From NCBI GenBank assembly GCA_965215845.1, contig CBDCEL010000004.1, positions 1,364,001 through 1,428,000 of the forward strand: 64,000 bases of DNA. Reading direction: 5' to 3'. This DNA is from Aurantibacter_A sp965215845 (GTDB taxonomy: Bacteria > Bacteroidota > Bacteroidia > Flavobacteriales > Flavobacteriaceae). Shown piece after piece: positions 33,176 to 42,854 of this stretch; positions within the stretch are counted from its first letter, which is position 1, and every line of letters begins with the position of its first letter. Under the pieces are notes generated by a model, which worked only from the letters and a program-made list of their open reading frames with translations, was not told the DNA's origin and ran no database searches. Made by a program: the position numbers and the translations under genes.

Positions 33176-35569
33176 ATGAATACCAGATTTTATGTAATCT
33201 TACTGATGACCCTTGCTTTCGTTGGGTGTACTTCAGAAGTAAAAGAAAGTAACATTGACATCCTTTTAGCGGATTCCCCAAAAATCGAAGGAAAAGAAGA
33301 GTATCTGGCCTCACCCTACGTCACGGCCGGAAATCGAGTTTACATGGTAGGTCACCAAGACGGAAGCTTTCCAGAAATAGGATGGCATATCAAAGGTGAG
33401 ATGGGCGGTATTTGGAATCACCCCATTAAGCTGATGGATGGATTCGAGGCCGAACTCGTTTGGGATGGTCATTCCGCCAAGCTTAATAAGGCCGAAAGGT
33501 TCGTAAATTACCCCATGGCCAATATGCATGAATTTACCATTCCCGATAAAAACTTAAAAGTCAAAAGGGTACAATTTGTGCCTGACGATAAGGAGGGAAT
33601 CATAATTCAATATTCTTTTGAAAATACAGGGGATAATTCTCAACATTTTGATTTCGTTTTTACTGGGCATTCCGATCTACGCCCGACCTGGTTGGGCGAA
33701 CGAACCCAAATGGTAGATACTGAAGATTCCGCGGAATATCTTGAAACCGAAAAAGCATGGTTGATGAAAGACCAAAAGAACCTTTGGTTCACCATTTTCG
33801 GGGCAGATAAGAATCCGATCACATACGCCGAAGCCGAAAGCGCCTTTTCAGGTATGGGCACTTCGGGGCAGTTATCATATTCGTTTGCCATTCCCGCAAA
33901 TTCGACCGAAACCATCGAATTCAGCATAGCAGGTTCCTACATCTCGAAAGACGCGGCCTTGAATAACTTTGAAGACCTAAGATCCAACTCCAGGCTGCTT
34001 CTAACGAAGAAGAAAGAACGATTTGAACAACTTGCCGAACAATCGAAGCTGACCATACCCAATAAGGAATTACAACAGGCCTTTGAATGGTTGAAATACA
34101 ATTGCGACTGGCTGGTGCAGACCGTACCCGAAATCGGTACGGGTATCACGGCCGGCATACCTGATTATCCCTGGTGGTTCGGGGTCGACAGTGAATATGC
34201 ATTGAAGGGCTATATCGCCATTGGACAAAAAGACGCCGTTTATGGCACTATAAAACTCTTGGATAGCGTATCAAATGCGGTAAACGGAAATGGCAAGATC
34301 ATTCACGAAATGTCGACGAATGGAGCAGTTTTCAATGAAGGAAATATTAACGAAACGCCCCAATTTGCTTCCTTGATATGGGAAATCTATCGATGGAATG
34401 GCGACAAGACCTTTCTTGAAAAATATTTCCCTACGATCGAAAAAGGTCTGCAATGGCTGATGGATGAAAATGATGCTGATAATAACCTTTTTCCAGACGG
34501 ATTCGGTATGATGGAAATTCATGGCCTCGACAGTGAAATGATCGATGTGGCGGCATATACGCAAAGGGCCTTTGTAGATGCCGCCAAAATTGCCCGTGAA
34601 TTGAATAAGACCGAATTGGTCAATCGATATCAGAGGACCGCCGATGCCCTCCAAAATCAAATCAACGAAAAATTTTGGTCGGAGGAATTCGATTCATATG
34701 CCGACTTTATCGGTACCGACAAACAGGCCTTACATCTTATTGAAGATGCGATCATACGTGCCGATACCCTGAACAAACCCTGGGCGGTTGCGGAACTACA
34801 GGACACCAAGAAAAAGATTTTAACCAACCCTTCGAAAAAATCGAGACCTTTTGTTTTACATCACAATTGGGTGGTCAATACCCCTATGGAAATGAAAATC
34901 GCCGATTCCGCCAAAGCCATTCCAGCACTAGAAACCGCTAAAAAATTTGTGAATCCGTTTGGGGTTTTTGTAACGGGTATCGATCGTGACGCCTCGGCGG
35001 GATCCGATGACGGTTCATTCAAAGGGAGCAAGATTTTTTCTTATACGGGGGCTGTTATGACCCTTCCGACAGGCGTTCAGGCGGTGGCCGAAAGTAACTA
35101 CGGAAGACCCGATGAGGCCTTGAACTACCTAAAACGGATGACACGAACCTTCAGCTATGCATTGCCTGGAAGTATCTATGAGGTTTCGCCCGATTACGGA
35201 ATGATGACACAGGCATGGAATATCTATAGTTATGCCATACCCATCGTAAATCAGTTTTTCGGAATCCAACCCGATGCCGCCAATATGAAAGTGGTCATCA
35301 AACCACAAATGCCCTCAGAATGGAATGAGGTTTCATTGGAAAACGTGGCCATAGGTGATAATGAAATTTCGATTTTCTACACGAAGACCGATGGAAATTT
35401 GAATCTAAGGGTTTCGCAAACAAAGACGAATTGGGAGATAGAAGTCGTTTTGCCCAAAGATGATTCAATTGCCTATTCGATCGATTCGAAAACTGTCAGT
35501 GTCTCTGAAACAGGCCACCAGACCATCTTTAGCACGAAGGGAGAATCATTACAAATAAATTCGAATTGA
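33176..35569 (+). CDS. Six-hairpin glycosidase-like lipoprotein (debranching-enzyme type)
   Basis: 797 residues. Lipobox AFVGC puts the lipid on Cys18, so it is probably surface- or periplasm-anchored. An N-terminal beta-sandwich (about 30-280) precedes an (alpha/alpha)6-barrel (about 300-700) with conserved-looking stretches IPDYPWWFGVDSEYALKGY, IIHEMSTNGAVFNEGNINE and FPDGFGMMEIHGLDSEM, similar to glycogen-debranching-type and GH15/GH63-like enzymes. A C-terminal beta domain closes the protein. The acidic residues in WFGVDSE and MEIHGLDSE are candidate catalytic residues. Family number and substrate cannot be set by eye. No SusC/SusD pair is beside it, so it is not a classical PUL. Confidence 0.75.
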   Translation: MNTRFYVILLMTLAFVGCTSEVKESNIDILLADSPKIEGKEEYLASPYVTAGNRVYMVGHQDGSFPEIGWHIKGEMGGIWNHPIKLMDGFEAELVWDGHSAKLNKAERFVNYPMANMHEFTIPDKNLKVKRVQFVPDDKEGIIIQYSFENTGDNSQHFDFVFTGHSDLRPTWLGERTQMVDTEDSAEYLETEKAWLMKDQKNLWFTIFGADKNPITYAEAESAFSGMGTSGQLSYSFAIPANSTETIEFSIAGSYISKDAALNNFEDLRSNSRLLLTKKKERFEQLAEQSKLTIPNKELQQAFEWLKYNCDWLVQTVPEIGTGITAGIPDYPWWFGVDSEYALKGYIAIGQKDAVYGTIKLLDSVSNAVNGNGKIIHEMSTNGAVFNEGNINETPQFASLIWEIYRWNGDKTFLEKYFPTIEKGLQWLMDENDADNNLFPDGFGMMEIHGLDSEMIDVAAYTQRAFVDAAKIARELNKTELVNRYQRTADALQNQINEKFWSEEFDSYADFIGTDKQALHLIEDAIIRADTLNKPWAVAELQDTKKKILTNPSKKSRPFVLHHNWVVNTPMEMKIADSAKAIPALETAKKFVNPFGVFVTGIDRDASAGSDDGSFKGSKIFSYTGAVMTLPTGVQAVAESNYGRPDEALNYLKRMTRTFSYALPGSIYEVSPDYGMMTQAWNIYSYAIPIVNQFFGIQPDAANMKVVIKPQMPSEWNEVSLENVAIGDNEISIFYTKTDGNLNLRVSQTKTNWEIEVVLPKDDSIAYSIDSKTVSVSETGHQTIFSTKGESLQINSN

Positions 35570-35622
35570 GAAAGAGTATCTTTTTCATTCCGTAAAGCGG
35601 AATAAATGACAATCGCATTTAA

Positions 35623-36942
35623 ATGGAAGAATTGGAACCTAAGCCCAACAGTCAACAGCCAGAAAAAACTAAACACTGGCTTCAGCGGCTCAAGGACGAA
35701 AGCTGGGAGGCTGAACTTTTGATATCGGCGGTTGCCATCTTCGGCACCTTTCAACTTTTTAAGGTCATCGATTGGTGGACAAATAAGTTCATTGATCTTT
35801 TAGCCCCGAATCAGCATCTTATTGGTTATATGATTGTTTTTTTTGGGCTATTCGCCGTTAGTATCTTGGCGACGATGTTCGTCATTCATTTCTTCTTGAG
35901 GGCTTATTGGGTAGGCCTGGTAGGCTTAAATTCTGTCTACCCCGATTATGGCCTTGAAGACAGTGCCTATTCGAAAATTTACACTGAAAAATTAATTTCC
36001 ATTTTACCGAAATTAGAAAATTCCGTCAGCAAAGTAGATGTGTTATGCAGTGTCATCTTTTCGGCGGCATTCACTTTATTGCTCTTATACTCTTATATGG
36101 CGATTTCTGCGAGTATCTATCTATTCTTATATAATCTTCTTTCCGATTTTGTTCCGTCGTATTTACTGCTTATTCCTGTTGCGGTTTTTGCAATTATCTT
36201 GATTCTTCAAATGGTTATCGGCGCTATTGCCAATATCAAGAGGTTCAAAGAGAACCGCAAATTGCAGTTATTGACTTTCAAGATTATGAAATTGACCTCC
36301 ATAATCTCATTCGGACCCTTCTACAAGAATATTCTACAGGTTTCGATGACATTCGGGTCGAATTACAAAAAGAACAAAGCTCTGATCAGATTGATCATTT
36401 TATTTCTTTTCACGGGGATTTTCATTTGCTTTTATCAACTCAAAAAAACGAACATACCCTATCTGATCAGTAATGATGCCTTTTTTGATCATACTGAAAT
36501 TTATCCCGGGTATTATAAGAACGAGAACGAGAACTTGGGTTTTTTGCTCGCTCCTGAAATAAAGTCCGATATTATTAGTTCGAATACTTTTCGCGTCTTT
36601 ATTCCAGTCTATTCCCGTGAGCGAAAGAATCAAAAAAAAGTATGTGGTGAACCTATTGAAGACCCGAATAATACAAAAAATGAAAATAAGAATGCTCGTC
36701 TAACACATTCTTTAGATTGCTATCAAAAGTATCATCATGTGTTCTTGAACGGTGAAAGGGTTGATATCGATTTCATGAAATACCATCATGCCACAACGGG
36801 CCAATTCGGAATTATTGGCTATGTAGACCTTTCAAAAGGTATTGAAGGAAAAAACAATTTAGAAATTAAAAAGGTTTTTGGAGAAGGAGAGTCCACCTCT
36901 TGGAATATTCCATTTTATTATGCCCCCAATTCTACAAAATGA
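35623..36942 (+). CDS. Multi-pass membrane protein of unknown family
   Basis: 439 residues that I do not recognise. A charged cytoplasmic N-terminus (1-30) is followed by hydrophobic segments near 32-48, 66-92, 140-172, 178-203 and 261-277. The last about 160 residues are soluble, probably periplasmic, with two Cys (KKVCGE and LDCYQ) that could form a disulfide, and a beta-rich end. It lies 53 bases after the glycosidase-like gene on the same strand and may be co-transcribed. Composition is ordinary. No function is proposed. Confidence 0.65.
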   Translation: MEELEPKPNSQQPEKTKHWLQRLKDESWEAELLISAVAIFGTFQLFKVIDWWTNKFIDLLAPNQHLIGYMIVFFGLFAVSILATMFVIHFFLRAYWVGLVGLNSVYPDYGLEDSAYSKIYTEKLISILPKLENSVSKVDVLCSVIFSAAFTLLLLYSYMAISASIYLFLYNLLSDFVPSYLLLIPVAVFAIILILQMVIGAIANIKRFKENRKLQLLTFKIMKLTSIISFGPFYKNILQVSMTFGSNYKKNKALIRLIILFLFTGIFICFYQLKKTNIPYLISNDAFFDHTEIYPGYYKNENENLGFLLAPEIKSDIISSNTFRVFIPVYSRERKNQKKVCGEPIEDPNNTKNENKNARLTHSLDCYQKYHHVFLNGERVDIDFMKYHHATTGQFGIIGYVDLSKGIEGKNNLEIKKVFGEGESTSWNIPFYYAPNSTK

Positions 36943-37027
36943 TTCCAGATAAACAAGAAGTACGTCGTTAAAAACGAAGATAAGATCTCCAGAAAAATTA
37001 AATACATATTCCTACGCCCTACCCGGA

Positions 37028-37501
37028 ATGACAAATCGTAAATTTCATACCCTAATCGAAGCCACCAAAAAATTGGAGCACTATTGTGCCTACCAAGAGC
37101 GTTGCCACAAAGAGGTCATTGATAAATTGAAGGAAATGCGAATGATTCCCGAAGCTATTGACCAAATCATCGCACACTTGATCCAAGAAAACTATTTGAA
37201 TGAGGAACGTTTTGCCAGGGCATTCGCTAGGGGCAAGTTCAGAATTAAAAAATGGGGCAGGAATCGGATTGTTAACGAACTGAAGCAAAGGAACATTTCA
37301 AAATACAATATCAAAGCGGCCCTTTCAGAAATCGACGAACAAGAATACCTGAAAACGTTCAATGCGGTGGCAGAAAAGCGAATTCTTGAAATCATGGAAA
37401 CCCATCCACAGAAAAAAAGAAGAAAATTGGCCGATTATCTACTATATCGTGGTTGGGAAAGCCATTTGGTTTATGCAAAAGCCAATGAACTAAACGCTTA
37501 A
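37028..37501 (+). CDS. recX: Regulatory protein RecX
   Basis: 157 residues, normal size. Three tandem three-helix repeats are visible, with the patterns LIQENYLNEERFARAFARGK, KWGRNRIVNELKQRNIS and KLADYLLYRGWESHLV typical of RecX. RecX limits RecA filament growth. recA is not in the window. It stands alone, 85 bases after the membrane protein. Confidence 0.93.
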   Translation: MTNRKFHTLIEATKKLEHYCAYQERCHKEVIDKLKEMRMIPEAIDQIIAHLIQENYLNEERFARAFARGKFRIKKWGRNRIVNELKQRNISKYNIKAALSEIDEQEYLKTFNAVAEKRILEIMETHPQKKRRKLADYLLYRGWESHLVYAKANELNA

Positions 37502-37590
37502 ACCCAAAAAGGGGACCTTCACCGAATTGCAAAGAATTAAGCTTTGTAAGCACTAGTGGGCGTTCTCCCGCTCGCATAGCCAGAAAGGCC

Positions 37591-38085
37591 CTATTGAATA
37601 TTGAACGATGCCCCGAGATTGATTGCAAACTGGTTGTGAAATTCTTCTGAAGGGGTGAGTTCATCCTTATATCTAGCCAGGGGCGTATTCAACTCTACAA
37701 AAACCCCAAAACCATCTGTAAAGAAATAGCGACCCCCAAGATGCCCCCCAAAACTTTTTAGGCTAAGGCTCAATCCAGGATAAATATCGATATGGTCGCC
37801 AAATTGAAACACATTCCCTAAATTGGCATTGACCCTGGCCTTTATATCGAATTTGTCTACAAAGGGAACGTTGATCAGTTCATTGACCCCAAGTAGCAGC
37901 GCCGAAACCGCACCAACAGAGAAGTTTTCACCAATTCCGTAATCGAGGCTGGCCATAACGCCGGTGCCATTACTTTGTAGATTGGCACCAATCTGAAGTT
38001 TTAAGTCTCCTGCACCTTCATATACCTGACTTTTCGCGGCAAGTGTACTCAAAAGAACGGCAACGAATAAGATTGATTTTTTCAT
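37591..38085 (-). CDS. Outer-membrane beta-barrel-like protein (possibly DUF6646)
   Basis: 164 residues with a signal peptide (1-19, AKS, then Gln). The mature part alternates hydrophobic and polar residues in about eight strands (LKLQIGANLQ, GVMASLDYGI, FSVGAVSALL, HLGGRYFF) and ends in an amphipathic strand FAINLGASFNI, as small outer-membrane barrels do. It resembles the flavobacterial DUF6646 family, from memory. Single gene, convergent with recX. Confidence 0.6.
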   Translation of the reverse strand: MKKSILFVAVLLSTLAAKSQVYEGAGDLKLQIGANLQSNGTGVMASLDYGIGENFSVGAVSALLLGVNELINVPFVDKFDIKARVNANLGNVFQFGDHIDIYPGLSLSLKSFGGHLGGRYFFTDGFGVFVELNTPLARYKDELTPSEEFHNQFAINLGASFNIQ

Positions 38086-38129
38086 TTTTAGTTATGTTAG
38101 TGTTATCCCACAAATGTATCCAATTCAGG

Positions 38130-38996
38130 CTAAACCGCTTCCCTCAACAATTTATTTGTGCGCTGAATGGCCCTTTGGTTTTTTGAATCAATCCATTCTT
38201 GACCTTTCAATTTGCGCATCAGGCCATCGTAATGGCGCATAATCAATATATTATACACGGCTTTGCCCAAATTCATCGGATTCTTTGCTATCGCCCTTAG
38301 ACTCATTGAAAATCCAGGAGTCAAATATTTCATGTGATGCCAATATCCCTCAGGCATATACAACACATCACCATGCTTCAATTGGGTCTTAAACCCGGAA
38401 GCCTTTTTTAATGCAGGCCAGCGGTGGAAATCTGGGTTCGAAAAGTCAATGCTTTCATGGGTAATCAAGGAATGTGGGATTTTGTACAAGAATTTGGTTT
38501 CTGATTGTGGGAACAAAATACATTCCTTTTCGCCTTGAAAATGGAAATGGAATATGTTCGCCAAATCGATATCGTAATGCATGAAGGTATGCGATTCTTT
38601 CCCTCCAAAAAAAAGCATGGGCATCCTTTTCATGATTCGTAACCCGAAATCGGGAAATTCAAAATCATCTTGCAATTCGGGAACTTCCTTCAAGACATTC
38701 CATAAAAAAATACGATACTTGGTGGGTTCAGATTTCAATAAATCGATATAATCCGCCATTTTCATTTCGGCGTGGGGCTCGTTGAAGCCGTCTTCATGAT
38801 GTACTGGGCGATCGTCATATAACGGTACAATCTTGTGACCCGCTACTTTCTTTATATAATCAAAATCCCATTTTGAAAAAGCCGGCCAGGCTCTGGCGCA
38901 TTCTTCAATGACCACGGGCCTTTGAGGCCTGAAATAGTCCTCTATAAACTCCGCTTTGGAAATTGCAGCTAGACGTGGAATTTCTTGTAGTCTCAA
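38130..38996 (-). CDS. Cupin-like JmjC-type 2-oxoglutarate dioxygenase-like protein
   Basis: 288 residues with a TTG start at 38994-38996 (product MRLQEIPRL); a stop lies seven codons upstream and no ATG is nearby. The cupin_8/JmjC fold is clear: HTFMHYDIDLANIFHFHFQG carries the iron ligands His and Asp (HYD), and GYWHHMKYL supplies the distal His. Such proteins hydroxylate protein or small-molecule substrates with Fe(II) and 2-oxoglutarate. Substrate unknown. It follows the bioB gene by about 160 bases on the same strand, without a strong terminator between. Confidence 0.82.
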   Translation of the reverse strand: MRLQEIPRLAAISKAEFIEDYFRPQRPVVIEECARAWPAFSKWDFDYIKKVAGHKIVPLYDDRPVHHEDGFNEPHAEMKMADYIDLLKSEPTKYRIFLWNVLKEVPELQDDFEFPDFGLRIMKRMPMLFFGGKESHTFMHYDIDLANIFHFHFQGEKECILFPQSETKFLYKIPHSLITHESIDFSNPDFHRWPALKKASGFKTQLKHGDVLYMPEGYWHHMKYLTPGFSMSLRAIAKNPMNLGKAVYNILIMRHYDGLMRKLKGQEWIDSKNQRAIQRTNKLLREAV

Positions 38997-39086
38997 AAGT
39001 ATTGGGGTTGATTCTCAGGGGCAAATTTAAAAATCCTTGAGGGAAAAATCCTTAAAATTATCTGAAAGGATGACCCACTCCCTGAC

Positions 39087-39107
39087 GGAATTATCAAAGA
39101 TAATTCC
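39087..39107. other. Hairpin downstream of bioB
   Basis: GGAATTATC and GATAATTCC form a 9-bp stem over a 3-base loop, enclosed by CACTC (39076-39080) and GAGTG (39118-39122). It lies about 55 bases after the bioB stop but lacks a T run on the minus strand, so a terminator role is uncertain. Confidence 0.35.
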
Positions 39108-39161
39108 CTCTAAAAAAGAGTGAGCGTTAAGGCAATATCCAAATTTATAAAAGAAGACCTC

Positions 39162-40247
39162 CTATTTCGAAGTTGCCTTTGCAGCTTCATTCCGTTCAAT
39201 GGTGTGCCCGGGCCGTGACCATCTCGGTTTTTCACCCAATGGCCTCAACTTCGAATCTTCAGCTTCAACTGTCTTGGGTTGTGACATTTTGGTAAACGGC
39301 TTCTGCGGGTTCAATCCCAATAATTTGAACATTTCCATGTCTTCGTTAACATCAGGATTCGGAGTGGTCAACAATTTATCTCCGGCAAAAATAGAATTTG
39401 CACCCGCAAAAAAGCACATGGCCTGACCTTCTTGGCTCATTTCGGTTCTCCCAGCGGAAAGTCTTACCTGGGTTTGCGGCAGTACTATTCGAGTGGTGGC
39501 GACCATTCGGACCATTTCCCAAATCGAGATGGGTTTCATATCTTCCATCGGCGTGCCCTCAACGGCAACTAGTGCATTGATGGGCACCGACTCAGGTTGT
39601 GGGTTCAATGACGACAAAGCCACCAGCATACCCGCACGGTCTTCCAACTTCTCTCCCATTCCGATAATTCCCCCGCTACAGACAGTTACATTGCTTTTTC
39701 GCACATTGTCAATGGTCTCTAGACGATCTTCGAAGGCCCGTGTCGAAATGACATCTTTGTAATAATCTTCAGAAGTATCCAAATTGTGATTATAGGCATA
39801 CAACCCTGCCTCCGCCAGCCGCTGCGCCTGATTTTCGGTTAACATTCCCAAAGTGCAACAGACCTCCATGTCCAATTTATTGATCGTGCGAACCATTTCA
39901 AGCACTTGATCGAATTCAGGGCCATCTTTTACATTTCGCCAGGCCGCACCCATGCAGACACGTGAGCTACCCGAGGCTTTTGCCCTAAGTGCCTGGGCCT
40001 TCACATGAGAGACCGTCATCAGGTCATTGCCTTCGATATCGGTATGATACCTCGCCGCCTGCGGACAATAACCGCAGTCTTCTGGGCAACCACCGGTTTT
40101 TATCGAAAGTAAGGTGGAAACCTGAACGGTGTTCGGGTCGTGATTTTGCCTATGAACGGTAGCTGCTTCGTATAGCAGCTCCATCAAGGGTTTATTGTAG
40201 ATATCTAAAATTTCTTCCTTGGTCCAATTATGTCTCGTTCTAGTCAT
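39162..40247 (-). CDS. bioB: Biotin synthase
   Basis: 361 residues. Radical-SAM enzyme that inserts sulfur into dethiobiotin. The CxxxCxxC motif is Cys54, Cys58 and Cys61 (CPEDCGYCPQ). The [2Fe-2S] cysteines are in SSRVCMGAAWR and EVCCTLGM, and the cluster arginine is in VRLSAGR. The C-terminal about 45 residues are a charged tail. It is 65 bases after the ketosynthase gene on the same strand. Confidence 0.97.
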   Translation of the reverse strand: MTRTRHNWTKEEILDIYNKPLMELLYEAATVHRQNHDPNTVQVSTLLSIKTGGCPEDCGYCPQAARYHTDIEGNDLMTVSHVKAQALRAKASGSSRVCMGAAWRNVKDGPEFDQVLEMVRTINKLDMEVCCTLGMLTENQAQRLAEAGLYAYNHNLDTSEDYYKDVISTRAFEDRLETIDNVRKSNVTVCSGGIIGMGEKLEDRAGMLVALSSLNPQPESVPINALVAVEGTPMEDMKPISIWEMVRMVATTRIVLPQTQVRLSAGRTEMSQEGQAMCFFAGANSIFAGDKLLTTPNPDVNEDMEMFKLLGLNPQKPFTKMSQPKTVEAEDSKLRPLGEKPRWSRPGHTIERNEAAKATSK

Positions 40248-40312
40248 CGAAATTTTTTGTGGCTCCCCAAAAATAGAGGATAAAATTGGAATTTGTTATT
40301 TGGCCTGAACAA

Positions 40313-41512
40313 TTATGCAAGTGGATTTTTCAACAGAATACTAACCGCATTTCCGCCAAAACCCACGGCGTTTACCAATACTCGATTTATTCTTTCTAGA
40401 ATCGGTTTGTTGTCGACAAAGGGAACCCCAACAAATTCTTGATTTTGTAGCATCAAGATGGCCAATTCAATACTCAGCATGCCCGATGCCCCAAAGGTGT
40501 GGCCCGTTTTCCATTTGGTGGTCGTCAAGGCAGGCAGGTTTTCCCCAAAAACGTTCTGAATTGCGCGAAACTCTGACAGGTCTCCTTTGATGGTTCCCGG
40601 TGCGTGCATGACAATAGCATCGACCTCATCGGCACCAGTGTCGCCAAGCGCCATTTCCATCGAACGCCGAAAACACTTTGCGTCTGCCGAAATGGAAGTA
40701 TTATGTTCCAAAACTTCAGTGGCATATCCCATCCCTTCAATAATTGCCAATGCCTTTTTTGAAACTCCTTTTTCCAAACATGCCATTGACGCCCCTTCCC
40801 CTAAAATCATGCTGTTTTGTTTTTTGTCAAGATTAAGGGCTTGGCAGGGAAAATCCTCAAATGAAGTACCTCCCGAGGGTACTCGAACCGACCGTTGCGT
40901 ATAAATTTTTAGGGCCTTCATTTGCGAAATGGTAAATGATGTCAATGGGGCTTCGCTACCGCCCACCAAGAACTTCTCGCACATTCCACCTTTGATCCAG
41001 GCGATTCCGTTCAACATAGCGTGCAAGGCAGTAGAGCACGTTATCGAATGTGAAATTTCCGGACCTTGTGTTTGGAGGTCATGCGCAACCCACGAGGAAA
41101 TATTGCCCAAGGTCGTAGTGGGGGAAGAGAGTGCCGAAGTCCTATTTTGGTCCAAATACTCATTATGATATTTTTCAAAAAGAGAGGTTGCCCCGCGTGA
41201 GGACCCGATATTGATTCCGAAGTTGTCAGCTGAACTCCATCCGGATAGCTTAATGGCATTTCTCGAAGCATAGATCGCAAACAAGACACTATCGTCTAAA
41301 CTTTTGTACTTAGGGTCCGACTCTTTTAATCGTATGATTTTTTTTGCTGCGGACTCCGGTATCGGGGCGACCCATTCAGATTTGCCGCCAAATTTTCGCT
41401 GTTTAAAAAGATGGCGGGGGTCTTTATAAGCTGCCCAAGCTTCTTCCAACGGACCACCCATAGGGGAAATCGAGGCAATAGCGGTTATGGAAATGGGTTC
41501 ATTCAATTTCAT
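40313..41512 (-). CDS. Beta-ketoacyl synthase-like protein in the biotin cluster
   Basis: 399 residues with a FabF/KAS-II-type thiolase fold. The active-site Cys is in SITCSTALHAM, and the two His are in VMHAPGT and KTGHTFGASG, so the Cys-His-His triad is intact. It starts one base after bioA ends and leads into bioB, so it is part of the biotin operon. I infer a role in making the pimeloyl chain, perhaps in place of missing genes, since bioC, bioH and bioG are absent from this window. A general fatty-acid role is the alternative. Divergence from FabF (for example the SPMGG start) supports specialisation. Confidence 0.88.
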   Translation of the reverse strand: MKLNEPISITAIASISPMGGPLEEAWAAYKDPRHLFKQRKFGGKSEWVAPIPESAAKKIIRLKESDPKYKSLDDSVLFAIYASRNAIKLSGWSSADNFGINIGSSRGATSLFEKYHNEYLDQNRTSALSSPTTTLGNISSWVAHDLQTQGPEISHSITCSTALHAMLNGIAWIKGGMCEKFLVGGSEAPLTSFTISQMKALKIYTQRSVRVPSGGTSFEDFPCQALNLDKKQNSMILGEGASMACLEKGVSKKALAIIEGMGYATEVLEHNTSISADAKCFRRSMEMALGDTGADEVDAIVMHAPGTIKGDLSEFRAIQNVFGENLPALTTTKWKTGHTFGASGMLSIELAILMLQNQEFVGVPFVDNKPILERINRVLVNAVGFGGNAVSILLKNPLA

Positions 41513-41513
41513 T

Positions 41514-42785
41514 TCATCCTATGATTTCCAAAGCACTTTTTATACCAGCGTAAATATGTCGTAGCTGTGAATCGCTTACGGTATATGGGGCCAAAATATA
41601 AATCGTGTTGCCCAAGGGCCGTAAGAAGACGCCATTATCCATAAAATGCTCGAACAACTTGTCACGAAGGTCACCATATCGTTCCATTTTTACGTTCAGA
41701 TCGAGGGCATAGATAATTCCGCATTGACGTGTTGATGCCACCTTGGGGTGATGCTTGATTTCTGCATCAAATCTTTTATGCGATTCAATAATGTGCAAAA
41801 TATTGTCTTGTATATCTGGGGATTGCAATAATTCCAAGCCTGCCAAGGCCGCCGTACATGCCAAGGGATTGGCGGTATAGGTATGGCCATGAAAGAGACC
41901 TTTTGCTATTTCATCATCGTAAAAGGCATCGTACACTTTTTGCGTGCAACTCGTAATGGCCATGGGCATAAGCCCCGCTGTCAAAGCTTTCGAGAGGCAA
42001 ACAACATCAGGGTTTGTCTTTATATGGTCCGATGCGAAATACTTTCCGGTTTTCCCGAAACCGGTCATGACCTCATCGGCAATCGTAATTACCTCATTTT
42101 GTTGCAGCAGCTTCAAAATCTTATTGAGGCCTTGCGCGTCGTGCATTTTCATAGCAGCCGCACCTTGAACCAAGGGCTCGTAAACAAATCCGGCAATATT
42201 GTTTTGTTTCAGACGGGCCTTTAATTTGTTTAAAATATCATGAATATTTTCCGTTGTAGGCGTAATGATACGCTCCACTTCAATAAAGTGCTCTTCAAAG
42301 GGGCCATTATATACTGACAAGCCCGAAACCGACATCGCGCCGAAGGTATCGCCATGAAATCCGTCTTCAAAAGCGAGCATTACATTTCGTTTTTCACCCC
42401 TGTTGAAATGGTACTGCAAGGCCATCTTGATGCCTATCTCTGTTGCCGTGGACCCATTATCGGAAAAAAACAACTTCTCTTGGTTTTCGGGAAGAATTTT
42501 AATCAATTCTTCTGAAAGTTTGACAGCGGGTTCATGGGTAAAACCGCTGAACACCACTTGATCCAATTGACGCATTTGGGTTTCAACCTTATCGAGAATA
42601 AAATCATTGCAATGCCCATACATGGCCGTATACCAAGAGGAAATTCCGTCTATGTATTCGTTGCCGGCCTCATCGATAAGAACAGCTCCCTTTGCGCTGA
42701 CTATTCCCAACATCTCAGAATGCTTTTTGTGTTGGGTCAGCGGATGCCAAATATGTTTTTTATCTCTTGCTGTTAGATTTTTCAA
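41514..42785 (-). CDS. bioA: Adenosylmethionine-8-amino-7-oxononanoate aminotransferase
   Basis: 423 residues with a probable TTG start at 42783-42785 (product MKNLTARDKKHIWHP), since no ATG lies near and the N-terminus matches the family. A PLP enzyme of the class III aminotransferase fold: the PLP lysine is in LSKALTAGLMPMA, and GFHGDTFGAMS and ADEVMTGFGKTG are seen. It converts KAPA to DAPA with SAM as amino donor. First gene of bioA-KAS-bioB, divergent from the glycosyltransferase that separates it from bioD. Confidence 0.96.
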   Translation of the reverse strand: MKNLTARDKKHIWHPLTQHKKHSEMLGIVSAKGAVLIDEAGNEYIDGISSWYTAMYGHCNDFILDKVETQMRQLDQVVFSGFTHEPAVKLSEELIKILPENQEKLFFSDNGSTATEIGIKMALQYHFNRGEKRNVMLAFEDGFHGDTFGAMSVSGLSVYNGPFEEHFIEVERIITPTTENIHDILNKLKARLKQNNIAGFVYEPLVQGAAAMKMHDAQGLNKILKLLQQNEVITIADEVMTGFGKTGKYFASDHIKTNPDVVCLSKALTAGLMPMAITSCTQKVYDAFYDDEIAKGLFHGHTYTANPLACTAALAGLELLQSPDIQDNILHIIESHKRFDAEIKHHPKVASTRQCGIIYALDLNVKMERYGDLRDKLFEHFMDNGVFLRPLGNTIYILAPYTVSDSQLRHIYAGIKSALEIIG

Positions 42786-42854
42786 GGCGGAAAGAATGTT
42801 ATAACGGTCTACCTATAGCTATCGGGATTGACTATCTTGCAAAGATGGGAATTA

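Noticed and set aside
39087..39107. The hairpin after bioB as an intrinsic terminator
   Set aside because: The stem is good but no T run follows on the minus strand, so it is listed only as a hairpin.
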